A stretch of 64,000 nucleotides of DNA from Anoplopoma fimbria (taxonomy: Eukaryota; Chordata; Actinopteri; Perciformes; Anoplopomatidae): the NCBI RefSeq assembly GCF_027596085.1, contig NC_072453.1:2811448-2875447 (forward strand). The letters are read 5' to 3'. The notes under the pieces are model-generated. The model searched no databases and was not told the origin of the DNA. It saw only the letters and a program-made list of their open reading frames with translations. Below are positions 24,701 to 37,367 of this stretch, in pieces (position 1 is the stretch's first letter; each line of letters starts with the position of its first letter). Made by a program: the position numbers and the translations under genes.

Positions 24701-24934
24701 TGACCTCCTCCTGGGTAGGCTGTCATTTCCGGAGCAAAAGTTGGAACTGAAAGTCAGAGGAAGGACACAGCAGGGCAGAGGAGACGAGTATACAGCGGGA
24801 AGAAAGAGGAAGCAGAAGTGGCTAAATATGGAGAAAAGGTTTTCCTAGCCAGTCATGGAGACATGTTTTTGTGATTTAGAGGAAGATATAAAAAGCGAAA
24901 AAGTGGGGGAGAGAAGTCTGGATATAAAGCCACT
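21761..24934. other. Intergenic, nothing recognised
   Basis: No coding or structural signal. The interval 22800-23060 is non-repetitive with mixed composition. Confidence 0.4.
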
Positions 24935-26447
24935 TGTCACAGTTCTTCCTCCATACTGTCAGTAGCTCCATACTCCCTGTCACTCTGTCTCACTCACCTA
25001 ATTGGCTCACTCTGTTCACCTGCCTGTCACTCTGGCCGTTTCTCAATATGTGAACTTCTCTGTACTTGTGTCCTCGTGAACTTGTGAAACGTCATCTAGC
25101 GCGGCCCAAGTACTGTTCCAATACACAAGTTCGCATCCAGTCAAGTACGGTCCAGATACCCGGATGTGTCCTCGCTCCGCCCATTATATCGAGGATGCAT
25201 CGGAGGAGACTTGTGTGGACTTTGGACAGCCAAGTATCCCAGAATGCATTTCACCAGCAAACAAGAGATGACAGTAGCGGAGACGGCTCACAACTGTCAG
25301 TTATAACTGTCTAAATACTGCTGTTGTTGTGTAACGGAATTAGTTTTAACATTTATTTAAGCGAGAATGTAGTTGTTAAGACTTAAAATATGCGGTCAAT
25401 TTATCAAGATAGAGCCTGTTTGAAAAAAGCGCCGACGTTTGTCGGAGATGAGAGGACCAGAGAGGAGACCGGGCGGTGGTGCTCATGTAGCCCGCTGACA
25501 GCAGCCTGATCTCGGCAAGGCTCCTCCAGATGTGCCGCTGGCTCCGGTGTCTCTGTGGTTGTGGTTGCAGATGTAACACAAAACATATACATATTAATAT
25601 TTTAATATTTTCTAAATGAAAATGAAAAAAGGCAGGGTTGTGTTTTATATCATATTTCGTTTTATTGTCAATATATATGACTGAAGATAACCGGAGTAGG
25701 CGGGACCGACGAGCTGAGTTGGTGACGTCGTGACGTTGGTGACGTCATCAAGTTCGCTGCTGTTCCAATTGCAAAATGACCGTACTGCGTCCTCCCATCC
25801 TCGGGAGTTTGTACTCCCGAGTCGAACTATCCAAGTATGAACTTGCAAGTTTGCAAGTCCATACTTGACCATACTTGGTATTGAGAAACGGCCTCTCTCT
25901 CAGTTCACTCCGGCCACTCCCAGTTCCACTTCCAGCTCACAGCCCAGCCCCTCTCTCTCACCACACCATCCCTCACTCACCTAATCAGCCTCATGCAGTG
26001 CACCTGTCTGCCACACCCACCTCATCAGCACCATCCCTCTCACCTGCTCACTCTGCTGCACCTACACCCTGCAGTATAAATGCCCCACTCATTCACACAC
26101 TCGCTGCCAGATCGTTCGTTGTATTCATGCTACACTTTCCAGCAATTTCCCGTGGACTGATTTCCCGTTGCCGACCCTGCCTGTCTGGACTTCCCTGCCT
26201 TGCCTGTGCCCCGGTCAACGTCTCAGCCTTCTGTCCCAGACCACGGTATTCCTACCTTGCCTCTGCCCCGGTTAACCGACTCAGCCTTCTGTCCCCGACC
26301 ACGAGATTAGCCTCCGCTTCCTCTGGTTTCCCACTGTGAGTCATATCCTGCCTGTCTGTCTGCTGTGTTCTCAGCTTCAAATAAAGCTCCAGAACTTTAT
26401 CTGTCTCCTCGTCGTACTGCTCTTGGGTCCACACACCAACCGTGACA
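24935..26447 (+). mobile_element. Solo LTR of an LTR retrotransposon (Ty3/gypsy-like), carrying a nested insertion
   Basis: Begins TGTCAC and ends GTGACA, the short inverted ends of an LTR. It is flanked on both sides by the 5-bp target duplication CCACT (24930-24934 and 26448-26452). A TATAAA at 26075-26080 and an AATAAA at 26380-26385 lie in the order expected for a promoter and a poly(A) signal. The stretch ending CTCTTGGGTCC...ACCGTGACA resembles 3' ends of fish gypsy LTRs. Without the 860-bp nested element the LTR is about 653 bp. No gag or pol remains, and the single LTR with matching duplications fits recombination between two LTRs. Confidence 0.88.
25034..25893. mobile_element. Non-autonomous DNA transposon nested in the LTR
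   Basis: The ends are perfect 15-bp inverted repeats, GGCCGTTTCTCAATA at 25034-25048 and its complement at 25879-25893. Subterminal ACTTG/CAAGT motifs recur on both sides. It splits the solo LTR cleanly, and TCT lies immediately outside both ends, so a 3-bp duplication is possible. No transposase frame exists, so movement would have depended on an enzyme supplied elsewhere. The superfamily is unresolved (a 3-bp duplication would suit Harbinger- or CACTA-like elements). Confidence 0.85.
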
Positions 26448-26452
26448 CCACT

Positions 26453-28477
26453 GAAGACAACCTTTCCACTTCAGCCTTTTGAACATCTCTCGAAACAGAA
26501 AGGCAACAGATGGTCCACATAGAAATACTAGCAGGCAGACGTCATCACCTCCATCAACGTCCTTATGAGGGAGCGGTGTTGCACTGTGGGTGCTCATCAG
26601 CTTTGGAGGTTTATGAATAGCACTCCTGTGCACCAATGGCTAGAGGGAAAATTGAACAAGGAATTTAATGAAAGGTTCCAACCTCTGATACTTAACAAGA
26701 CTTGACACTTGATGGACGAGCTGTTGGCATAAAGTTTTGCATAAATCAATTAAAAAATTCTTGTGGGTGAATAAAATATGCGTAACTTTGGGGTTCCTAA
26801 CAGACATGGCTGCAAGCAACAGACACCGGATGAAAACCATATCCTTTTGTGGTGAAAGATGTGACCAAACAGTTAAATCAATAATTCATTCATAACCCAC
26901 AATTTCTGGAAGCTGTTCTCTAGTTGAGTGTCTCTTGGCAAACACCTTACCTCAACTGGCTAGTTTGGTTTTAGTCATCATATGACAGATCCTTTCAACA
27001 ACAACATATGATAATATACAGCACTCTTGCATGCATTTAAGCTACTAATTGTCTTCCTCAGGTTAATGCTGTCATGTTCATGTTGAAAATAAAAACTTGG
27101 ATACAAGATAGCAGTGTGTGGGCATCACCATCACCTGTCTTTGCTTGACATCACGGACAATGTTGGAAGATGAAGGTGCAACTTCATTTTCATTTCAGGC
27201 CCCAACACAATCAACGTAGAAGCTTAACCAGTAAACTTTATCATGAGTATGTTCCACTGTTTGGAATATTTTAGTTAATATGTATAGCAGCGCCATCATT
27301 AACAAAACCAAATACCGGGTAAATGTCAATCTGCCCTATACTAGATGATAGCTTAATTATTGCAGAGCACTTTCTGTGTTTGCTGGAGCGAACAGTTAAT
27401 CCATTTCTAATTTGGTGACTTCAGCAAGGCCATTTAAGGCGTGACATGAATTAACTTGATTTTGATCCTGCGATGGAGGTTTTGACATTTCATTCAAGGA
27501 AAGCCAGCTGCTTTACATCCATTTACCCTAGAGAAAAGTGAGCAAGAGGGTAAATCCAGTCTAACGTGCATTCACATTGCAGGAATTTAGGCTGTTCTTA
27601 TGCATAACAAGTAATAGTGAGTGAAATTAATAAGCCAGTTTCTTGATCACTGAAAATGCAAATCAAGGGGACATGGGGCACCGAGTCCAAGAGTATGATT
27701 ACTGAGCCTGACTCCAATGAAGGCATCGTATTTTTTATGTACAAACCAACCTTAGCCTGAAGCAGTTAGCTACTATAAGCTGAAGCACTGGTTACCAGGG
27801 TGCATTCTAAAAATAGTTACCTCAAGCACAAACTAAACTATGAAATATGAGTTTGAATATACTGTTTTTCAAAGCACTACACTCTTGAATACTCTGAGCA
27901 CTCTGTCTGAGGAGACAGAGCAGCAGAGTGCCATCCCCAGGGAATGTGTGAACAGCTAAAATTATATATTCACACAGACAGTAGGGCCATCATTTTTAAT
28001 TATTTAAAAACTATAAAAAACTAATGAAAATTGTAAAATTCTTACATTACACGTATGCTTTTAGATTTATTCTTAAGAAATGCCCAAATGAAGAGTGTGA
28101 GACCCTGGTCAGGAGGACAATAAATCTTACTATGAAGAGAATTTGCTGCTCTTAAAACAAAAACATACAAGCTGTTTGCTTAGGCTGCTCTGCCGAAAAA
28201 GAAGACAGATCTGTGATTACAGCAGATGGTGCTGGATTTTCATTCTCCCCATCATTTTTTTGCAATATAGTAGTGTAACCCTTTTTGCACACTGGAACAC
28301 AATAAAATGTGTGCCTGCGACAAGAAGAACTGCATTATGTTCTCTGGCGCGTAGAATTGAGACATGAAAAACTTGCGCCATCCTTCATGTTTAAGACAGC
28401 TGTCGGAAAAGGTCTCTATGATTAAGCAGCGATTATAGTGGTTAAGAGATGGCTGCCATTGTCTTTTACAAGTGCTT

Positions 28478-28510
<33 letters not shown>

Positions 28511-28999
28511 TAGAACAACAGTGGATATGTTTTTTTATGTTCCTTTCCAGCAGGTAACATGATTAAACTATTGTCAAAAGAAAAACATTTTGAACGCTTC
28601 TGCTTGAACTTTTACAGCGACCTCACACCTTACAAAAATAGAAAGACAAAAAAAGAATTCTGGTTTACTTTTTCGTTATTAATGTTTTCCTTCTTACTTT
28701 AATTTTCTAAGGATTCCTAAATTGAGGTCCTTGCTTGTCTTTAGCCCTTCCTCAACTGAAGAAAAAACCCACTAACACCCACTAACATCTTGATTTGTTC
28801 ACTAGTAGGAAAGGTTAAAATTGGCACTCATTCCAGGACAAATGACTCACAGGTATTCATTGGCATTGCTGTGTGACAGAGGTTGCAGTGAGTTATATAA
28901 TAAATAAAAGAGGGATTTGGACAACTCTTATTATTTATTAACGTACAGATCATACAAATATATGCTCTCCTTAAAACTCACCAGACTTCAGTCAGACAA
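26453..28999. other. Intergenic, nothing recognised except a poly(T) run
   Basis: A T28 run lies at 28480-28507. No gene found. Confidence 0.4.
28480..28507. repeat. Poly(T) run
   Basis: 28 consecutive T. It could be the reversed A-tail of a retroposon, but no retroposed body is recognised on the minus strand. Confidence 0.9.
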
Positions 29000-29340
29000 C
29001 AGTAAATTTGCCTCGCTGATCATCAAAACACACCTGATTCAAACTCAACAGAAACAAAACAAAACTCATCAAAGCCGACTTGGTTAGAATTTCTTCTGTT
29101 CCACCAATCACCAGCTCTGGTTTGGCCAAAATAAACTTACCATTCGCAGAGTTAGACTTAAAAAAAAACAGCCTTTATAAGCACTCCTCAAAGCTACGAG
29201 ACTAAGAAACAGTCATTTTACCTCATTGATCGTTGTAAAAGACCCTTCATTCAAAACTTGACAGAAACAAAAAAAAACGTCTTTGTTAGTCTTCCCACTT
29301 TTCCAACAATCACCAACTCTTGTATGAGAGTTTGAAAGAG
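29000..29340 (+). repeat. Old tandem duplication, period about 210 bp
   Basis: Unit 1 from 29000 (CAGTAAATTTGCCTCGCTGA) and unit 2 from 29210 (CAGTCATTTTACCTCATTGA) share ordered blocks: ATTCAAAACT or ATTCAAACTC, GACAGAAACAAA or AACAGAAACAAA, TTAGTCTTCC or TTAGAATTTC, and CCAACAATCACCAACTCT or CCACCAATCACCAGCTCT. Divergence is substantial. Confidence 0.7.
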
Positions 29341-32300
29341 AGACTGAATATGGAACCGCTTTTAAAAAAGGCCTAACTACTGTTTCGCTGTTTACGAACA
29401 GTGACATTGAACACCATAAAAAAACAGAAAGGCTTACTTGTCAGATTGGAAAGGAGTAAATTATCTATTTTGTGGGTTTCCTGTGTTTAAAAAAACCCTG
29501 CATGTATGTGCTTATTTTGTGGAAAAGGTTACACAAAGTGGAGAATCAGCCAGAATATTGCTGTTGCCTCTTTGTTAGACTCCTCACGATAGATTTATTG
29601 ACCCTGTGGGACAAAATGTTAGGTACACCTTACAACACAATGCAATCCAGTCCAAGGGCACAAACCACAGCCTCAGAAATGACCACAGAGTAGTTCTTAA
29701 CAAAATAAGAAGCCTTTTAGTTGAGCGGCCATTGCACAGGATTGCATAGTGTTATTGTCACCAGACCCAGTATGCACGTTTACATCTGTGTGGCCATCTG
29801 TGCCCATTGGTGTGTCACAGCCGGGGAGGAAATAGCCTCAGTTGTTGGCAGTGATAAGAAAAGCCACCTTGTAATTGAACTGTCTGCAGAGATGTTAATT
29901 GATTTGTGAGTCAGACATAGCCTCTCTCACATGGTATGGTCCTCCCTTTATTAACTTTTACTAAACAACAATACATCGCACCCACACACACACAGAGAGA
30001 CAGATTGAGATGAAGAACCAGATAGGAGATCCCATTTGCGCTCCTGTCAGTCATCATCTGAGAGAGAGACAAATGCTCCTTGCTCACTCGTGGTACACAC
30101 ATCAAAAGAAGATTATGGAGAGCAGACCTGCATAGAAACAACAGAGAGGCTGGCAGGAAATCCCTAAAGATTATGAAGATAACACACAGGGAAATAAATA
30201 GAGAAAGAAAGATATTCACCATTTAACTCCGTTTACCTCTAAAATGGCAGCTAACAGTGTGCTGCTTTTGAATGTGTTTCTTAACCTTTTCTCATTAAGA
30301 AAAAGAAAAGGAAAAAAAAAGCGAAGGACAGAGGCTTTCAAATTAATAAGCTAAATGAAGTCATAATTTGTCCCCACCTAATCAAGTTCTTCGCCACAGG
30401 AAAAGCAGAGCTGTAACTATTATAATTGGCTGAATAGCATCTAATTGCTTCCGTTTCAGGGGTATGGTAAGTATTTGTGCATGCTGGGTCATACTGGGAC
30501 ACTTCAACAGTGCCTAATGCTATTAGTAACCCCTGTGCTTATCTAGCTATGAGAGGTTAAAATGTCTGCTGTAAAAAAGCATGCAACAGAATTTATGGGC
30601 TCTTCTGGGCACTCTGTGTGACCTGTTGCCAACGTCAACAATGTGGTATTCACATTGATATTGTGTCGTAACTTCATGTTATAAAAAGGTTGACCAATTT
30701 GTCCCCTATGTATATCATCATGATGTGCCCTGTCATCACAGCTTTGCTTCTACCCTCATCTTCACCTGAGGAGGATGTCGTCATGTTCATGTACAGGTAG
30801 GCTTCTTCAGTCAGGGTTAACTGGTACCGTCATTTGAAGCAGATGTATTGGGTTAAGGAACTGACTTAGCACAGTAATGTGTCCTGTAATGGATGTCAGT
30901 ACAGATAGACACTTTTTTTTCACAGAAAAATACAGATTAAGGTCTCTTTTTCAACTTGTTAATGAATCGGTTGAAGAATTGGCTATCAATTCCTATAGGA
31001 GGAAGGATGGCACTTAAGGTGGTGTCGGCCTTCCCTTGGAAGTTGCACACGGCTCAAATTTTGCATTTAGGCTATGTGCTCAACTTCTAATCATCTGAAC
31101 TTTCACCCTGTTTCCTGCTGACCTTTCACCGCTGTCCTTATTACAGCCGAGAACCTTGGCTTACCTTTCACCAAATGATGGTTCTTATCCTCCTCCAGCC
31201 TGTGCCCAACTTAAATCAAGGCTCGCCAGCATCAAAGACGTTCCAATCCCTTAAGGGGGTCCTCGTGGGCACATGAAGAAAGGAAAGAGGAATAACACCT
31301 GCTACAACCATACATATTTATTTACAAGATCCAAATTGCTGTTATTGATTTTCAGTATTATTATTATTGTGATGTTGAAATTTTTTTTCATGTACAGCTA
31401 TACAGTATTGTCCTATAGATTACTTCGCAGCCTGAGCCTGAAAAGGATAAAGTCATTTTACCTGCATTCTATGCAAGTGAAGGGGCGAATAAAACAGTCG
31501 CTTCTGATGGCAAAAACAATTAGCATCTTTGCATTGTGTGGAGTTAAACTTTGGGAAACTTTTACCGGCGAAGTGGCAGCCTAAACTAATAGCAAAGAAG
31601 TGTGTGGGGGTTAAACCCACTTGGCACTGCCAACATTCAGCACATATACATATATCACACTCGGCAGGCAATGCATCAGTCAAATAAGAATCAAGAGTAT
31701 GTTACTGCATTGGCTATTTCTCACCTCAAATGTTTTTGGGAACAATTTAGGTAACTAACAATCTAGCCGTAGAAGATTTGTCACCCGACCACCATTTTAT
31801 AAACAATCGAGCCAAACAGCATTGCATTCGTCATTTGTGACCTTGCCATAAAGGGGGTAAGGTGTATGCAGGGAAAAGTAATTTACAACAGCTCATCAGA
31901 AAGTAACACTCATTGGACAGTGAGCGCTTCAGATGAAATGAGCTCTGAAATATTATGAAATGATCAGTGTGAGATGATCTGAGATACGACTTTTGCTTCA
32001 ACGCTCCATTAAAATAGAGTAGTGTGGAGGAACTGACCTTACAACTTTGACAGTTGGCACTGCAGTTGCTATGATATGCGGTCAGCTTCCAAAGGCACAG
32101 TAGCGAGCCAAACCTTTGACAGCGGACCCGCCGCGAATGAGTAACAACAGAGCAGAAGGAATCCGTGGCCGGCTAATTAACAAAAACATGCTAATTTGTC
32201 CATGAGGCTGGCTCCAACGGCAGAAAAGAAAATGACAAGAGGAGAGCAAGGGGTAAGGGTGTGGGAGGAGGAGAGGGAGAAGCAATCAGCATGTGGGCAC

Positions 32301-34119
32301 GGAAAGTGATATCATAAGGTGATTAGAGAACATTTACTAAAACTTTACCCCAGTGGTTAGTACGAACGCAAGTGGAAATAACATGTTAGTATATCAACCA
32401 GGAGAGACTTAATTTAGAGGGAACAATGCTTTATTACATGGTGCGCATTAGGATGAATGGTGAAGAGTCCTGGGCATAGAATATTAAAAAAGGGCAGCAG
32501 TGCCGTTAGTTCAGGAATATATTATATAGATATGATAAAGACTGGAGGTGAATGGGCCAAATGGGGGTTGCAGATGGGAGAACAGTTTTCAAATCTGACA
32601 GTAATTGACTTCGATTGAAAATCTGGTTGGTTTAAGTGTATAGGCTACACCAATCCAATAACTATCTGTTACTAAATCTCTATATCCACGTTTTCATTTA
32701 ATCAAGCAGTTAGGAACAGATTGTTTTGGCTTCATTGGGCCAGCAGCGAAAGCTAAATCTATGGGGAATTCAATAGCAAAGAATTGTCTATTTGCACGTC
32801 CAGCAGATTCAGAGCATATGTTATATATTCGGAGTTGTGCTCGTTTCCATTGGATGAGTGTATGGTTAATATTTCTCCTTTAAGCTCTGAGGTTTTTCTC
32901 CACCAACTCGTGAGAAAAATATCTGGCTTTTAATCTGCTTAAATACACAACTGAGTTCCACCACGGTATTCAATGAGTTTGTCGTTTGTTGCTCGGTAGG
33001 TAGCGTACGGTGGATTTTTTTGAGCGTTTTTCACTAAAAACAGCCGCCTGTTGAAAATGATGCTGATGAGAACTGAGAAGTAAAGAAGTAAACAGCAAAA
33101 TTGCGGCTCGTCCATACGAGCAAAGCCCTTTACATGCAATCCTAGCAGTTTGATGTGGGTCTGAAACAATAATTAATTGTATCTCATTCCCCACTTGGTC
33201 TACATGTGTCCTGTGCCCACCTACTAACTACAGTGGAAAATGTGTGATGCAATTGGATTGATTCCCCACTTTCAATCGTACATATTTTTCTTTCAACCAG
33301 CGGCACACCCCTCTCACTGTCTGTTTCCCTTCCTTTCAACATCAGCCCGGGTTATTTTTAGCTCCGTCCAGAGGGAGAGGGAGACGGAGAGAGAATGACA
33401 CAATCCCTAATAAACTGGTGGATGAAAGGAGGAGGAGGAGGAGGAGGAGGAGAAAGCGTGGGCGCATTCAGGATGGGTGCTTATTTGAATATTCATAGAA
33501 ACAGCTGCGTTCACAAAGGTGCTGAAACGTCAATGAGCACGTATGCATGGGTGGAAATCAATAGAGTCCTCTGCTACTGAGAGTTTTGGATGATAGGCTT
33601 GACTAATAAGTGGGGCATACTAATTAGAAGTTATGTGGGACATGCTAATGTGATGGGGCAATGACAATAAAAGCAAGAGATGATTTGTTCCTGCATGAGT
33701 AACAGCAGAAAGGAAATTTTATGCGGTAGTACTGAACGACAGTATTGAAGGTCGTCAGTAATCATATTGCCTTGGTGACACTTGTTGCTCAGAGAGATTG
33801 GAAAATATATATATTCACGTTTTTTTAAATGTAATGTTTCAACGTAGAAACCTGTGGAGCTACCATTAGCAGAGCACATTAGCATATCATTAATTAGCGT
33901 TAGCACTTCTTTGGTACGCTAGCTTTTGAAGGTATTCTTATTGTTTAAAAATGCTTCCTTTGCTTTTTAATGATTGTATCAGTGAATAAAGACTGACCCG
34001 GCTTTACAAGAACAGTGTTGTTCCTTAACTTCATTGTCCTTCTGTCCAAATACCTGCAAAACTAATTATATCCCCATCAGCCTCAGCTCTACTTGGCGTT
34101 TAATGCGAAGTAGCAACTT
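29341..34119. other. Intergenic, one simple repeat, nothing else recognised
   Basis: A (GGA)n tract lies at 33428-33452. The intervals 30360-30620 and 32040-32300 are non-repetitive with TAATTA-like cores and may be regulatory, but only by impression. No gene found. Confidence 0.35.
33428..33452. repeat. (GGA)n microsatellite
   Basis: Eight GGA triplets, which produce the poly-Gly stretch in a chance open frame. Confidence 0.9.
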
Positions 34120-34230
34120 TTAGCATGCTGAACAAAAGATGAACATGGTTCACAATATACCAGCATGTAAACATTGTCAATGTGAGCATGCTAGCTTGCT
34201 GTTGTTAGCAATTAGCTCAAAGCACCGCTT
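34120..34230 (+). repeat. Dispersed teleost repeat (GTGAGCATGCTAGC / TTAGCTCAAAGCACCGC type)
   Basis: Contains in order AGATGAACATGGTTCACAAT, ATACCAGCATGTAAACATTG, CAATGTGAGCATGCTAGC and AATTAGCTCAAAGCACCGC, the block order of a very common fish repeat. Boundaries are estimates. Confidence 0.65.
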
Positions 34231-36926
34231 TGTAAAGCTAGTATAGCTTTACACTCTACATATATAGAGATATTCTGCCTTTAGGTTAGGATTGCCTAAT
34301 TACATGAGCTCAGACTATTCTTTTTAGTGTTAAGAGTCATTTGATATATATGAATGATAAAGGCCACTGCATTTCATATAATACTGAAAATCTAACTTCA
34401 AAAGGGCAGAAGCAGGTCTGAAAAATATTTGATTCGTATTTTTACTATATGGAGTGAGTCATCTTGTTTTTTTGTAAAATTTGCTCTTTTCTGATCTGAA
34501 ATATATAATTACAAAGTTACTTTAGCTCCCCATCAACCAATCTGTGCTCTAGCCAGATTGGTCTGTCCTAAAGTGTATGGTAGAAGTCAACAGTTGTGCT
34601 GTATGTGTAGATTATTGCCCCAGCTGTGGAACATACTTCCTGTGTTAACTACAAAATGAGTAAAAAGGTCAGTTATGGCGATATGCTGGTCACATCACTC
34701 CGAACGGCTGCTAACCAAACACTCAGACTCATTTAACTAATGACACTAAATTGCATTTCAGCAGCAATTTACCAGCATGGTGAAAATAAATTATAACTGT
34801 AGCACTTGTTTCCAAAAACTGACTTTTGTATTTAATCCAGTGCTTCAGCACTCACATTTAACAATGAAAACGTAAACACATTTAAGAGAGACAAAAAAAT
34901 AAACTTTTCTGATAAAGATATTTGGTATTTCTGGTAAAGGAACCGTATCCAAGTATGATTTAAGGAATATTCATTAGGTATTAATACTCACACATACTGA
35001 AATAATACTGAAATAGTTTTGCCTCTCTTGGGCTACTCTAGTACTGGCACCAGTGGGCTTGCACAGCTTACAATAACTGCACCTTACAGGGAAACATTGA
35101 TGTTGCAAGTAAAAGGCACTCAGAGAAAAGCAGGGCCATGCCAATTAATTCAAAGCAAATTGACCACAACCACTGAAGCAACAGATTTGTTTCATTCCAA
35201 AACCATGGATATTTATTTAAAGTTTGGCTAAAAAAATACAATCTTGTGAAAGTTAAAAAGCAAAACATGGTTCAGTCCTTTAAAATGAATATATTTAAAA
35301 CCCCATTATGTTCTTCACTTTAATTCAAAATGTTGGTTTCTTCATATGGCAAATGCCTCATTTTGGAATGAAACACTTACAATTACTCACAGCAACACAC
35401 TTGAAATCTTTACAACCTGAAGGCTATTTAAAGACAAATAAAAACGACAGTGTAGGTAACTGCCTTGGATACAAACGCTGCACTGTGTGCCTGAAGTTGC
35501 TCTGTCTACTGGAAATAGACGGTACATAAATAGTATAGTACAAGGATGTTCATAAGACACTCACTGTTAGAGGTACATTCAGAAATGTGGCTACACTCTT
35601 AGATAGACACAGTACCTACAGTATTCATGATATGTCATAAACAAGAATACACAGTATTTCAGAACAAACACGTGTGCACACGAGTGAACACATCGACGCT
35701 GTGAGGGATCATCTGAGATCGTCTTGGGTTTGGATTGGGTCCGTGAAAGGACACAGAGGGAAACCAAGGGGAAATAGATTAAGTGTGGCTTTGGTGTGCA
35801 CAGACACACACGTAGTCGCAACGCCATGCAAATAAATAAATAAAATTGACCATGTGTGAAGCCAAGTAAACATTTTATCAAAGAGATAGAAATCAATATC
35901 ACCGAACAGATACAATAACATCGCTACAGCTGACGAGAAGCTGCTGGGTCTTCCTCATCGCTACGTCACCTTCTGCTAAAGACCATACACTATCAAAGTT
36001 ACTGTGGGGTAACACACTGCTACATTTTTTGTTGTTTACAAAGAATCGCGAGTAAACCTTCAGATTCTATTGTGTGGTGTTCAAGAAAGGACAATATCCA
36101 GGAAAAAGGCAATACGACATGTTTTCACAATAGCTACAGTACCACTCTGCCACACAGCTAACCTGATCTAAGAGTGAATGACTGGCGCCATATCCAGTCT
36201 CCTTAACAAACAATAGTGTTAATCCTTTCCTTGGAGAGCGGGAGAGTGGAGGCTGAACATTTTTCCTCAAGGTCCAGTGGCGTTGCCTCTGTTTGGCTCA
36301 CTAGGAGGCGAGGATCATAGTAATCACGTCGTCGTGGGCTTTGTCTTTGTTTCGTTGAAGCGTGTCCGTAATGGGATTTTCTCCTCATACGATGCACAAG
36401 TCGTCTGTGACAAGTCCAAGTGTGCTGGGGGGGAAAGCAACTTCATGTGCTGGGGGACTGAAAATGCTGGCCATTACCACCGAAGCTTAATACTTTCTCA
36501 GAGTGTCGCTTTCTATTGATCCGGCGCAGCAGGATCTTATTTTTTCCCACCACAAAGCGCTGGTGGCAGGAAGAAAGAAGTGTTGACCTTTCGTGCCTGA
36601 TAACACAAAATTGGACTGTGCGCAGAAACATGAAAGAGTGAGTGCATGTGTGGAGTGAGTCACTGTGGGGGGAAATGTGCCGAGCGTGAGGACAAGTGGT
36701 GTACATGCAAAAGGGGCCCCTATTACACCTATTTGTGAACTGTGCCAATTGGACAAACACCAAACTGTGACCGTTTTCTTAAAGACTGGTCTGCTCTGAA
36801 GACTTCTAACGTATGCATCAGAAGATGTTCCTGCCAGGCATTTCTGTTCGTATCTGTCCCACACATGCACACCTCTTTTCTCTTATTCTGTGCGCTGTCA
36901 AGCTGCCGGTAGAGGACCACAAAGTG
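34231..36926. other. Intergenic or distal 3' flank of the TMEM100-like gene
   Basis: Chance frames only. On the minus strand a distal AATAAA (complement at 35212-35217) could end a long 3' UTR of the gene at 37.4-38.3 kb, but a nearer ATTAAA exists. Confidence 0.35.
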
Positions 36927-37367
36927 TTTAATAACTATTCCTGAGGTGCCTATCTGTCACACATTTCCCTGACAAAAGAAGCCAATCTCGGAGCAATTAT
37001 TTAAGGTGTGCTCTGGGCTCTGTGATCCACTGGACCCTCAAATAAATACGTGATAAAGAAAGAAAACAAAAAAACAGAGGGAGTTTAGAAAGTGACGCAC
37101 ACTTAACCATGTGTAAATGCTTAGCATGGGGATGATGATGCTAAACTGGCCTTTTTCTGGATACACATATGTCTTTTTTTCTGGGTCATCACTGTCTCAA
37201 AGTTCTCCCTGGCACAATATTTCCAGTATTATTCAAATCTTCTACCCTCTTCATCACTCTGTCCTAGTGCATAGAAGAGAAGCGTGGATGTCACTACATC
37301 ACGTCCTCTTATTCAGTCGCCTTTCTCATTCAAAAAGTCCAACCTGAAGTTCTCTGTCCTCCCACCA
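36927..37367 (-). other. Probable 3' UTR of the TMEM100-like gene
   Basis: Follows the stop codon on the minus strand. A candidate ATTAAA signal is the complement of 36927-36932, giving a 3' UTR of about 440 bp. A longer UTR reaching 35212 cannot be excluded. Confidence 0.4.

Noticed and set aside
25875..26339. 154-codon Pro/Ser-rich frame
   Set aside because: Lies in the solo LTR and includes its TATA box region. LTR sequence, not a protein.
35591..36870. Minus-strand frames below the TMEM100-like gene as extra exons
   Set aside because: They follow the in-frame stop, lack domains and good splice signals, and fit 3' UTR or intergenic sequence.
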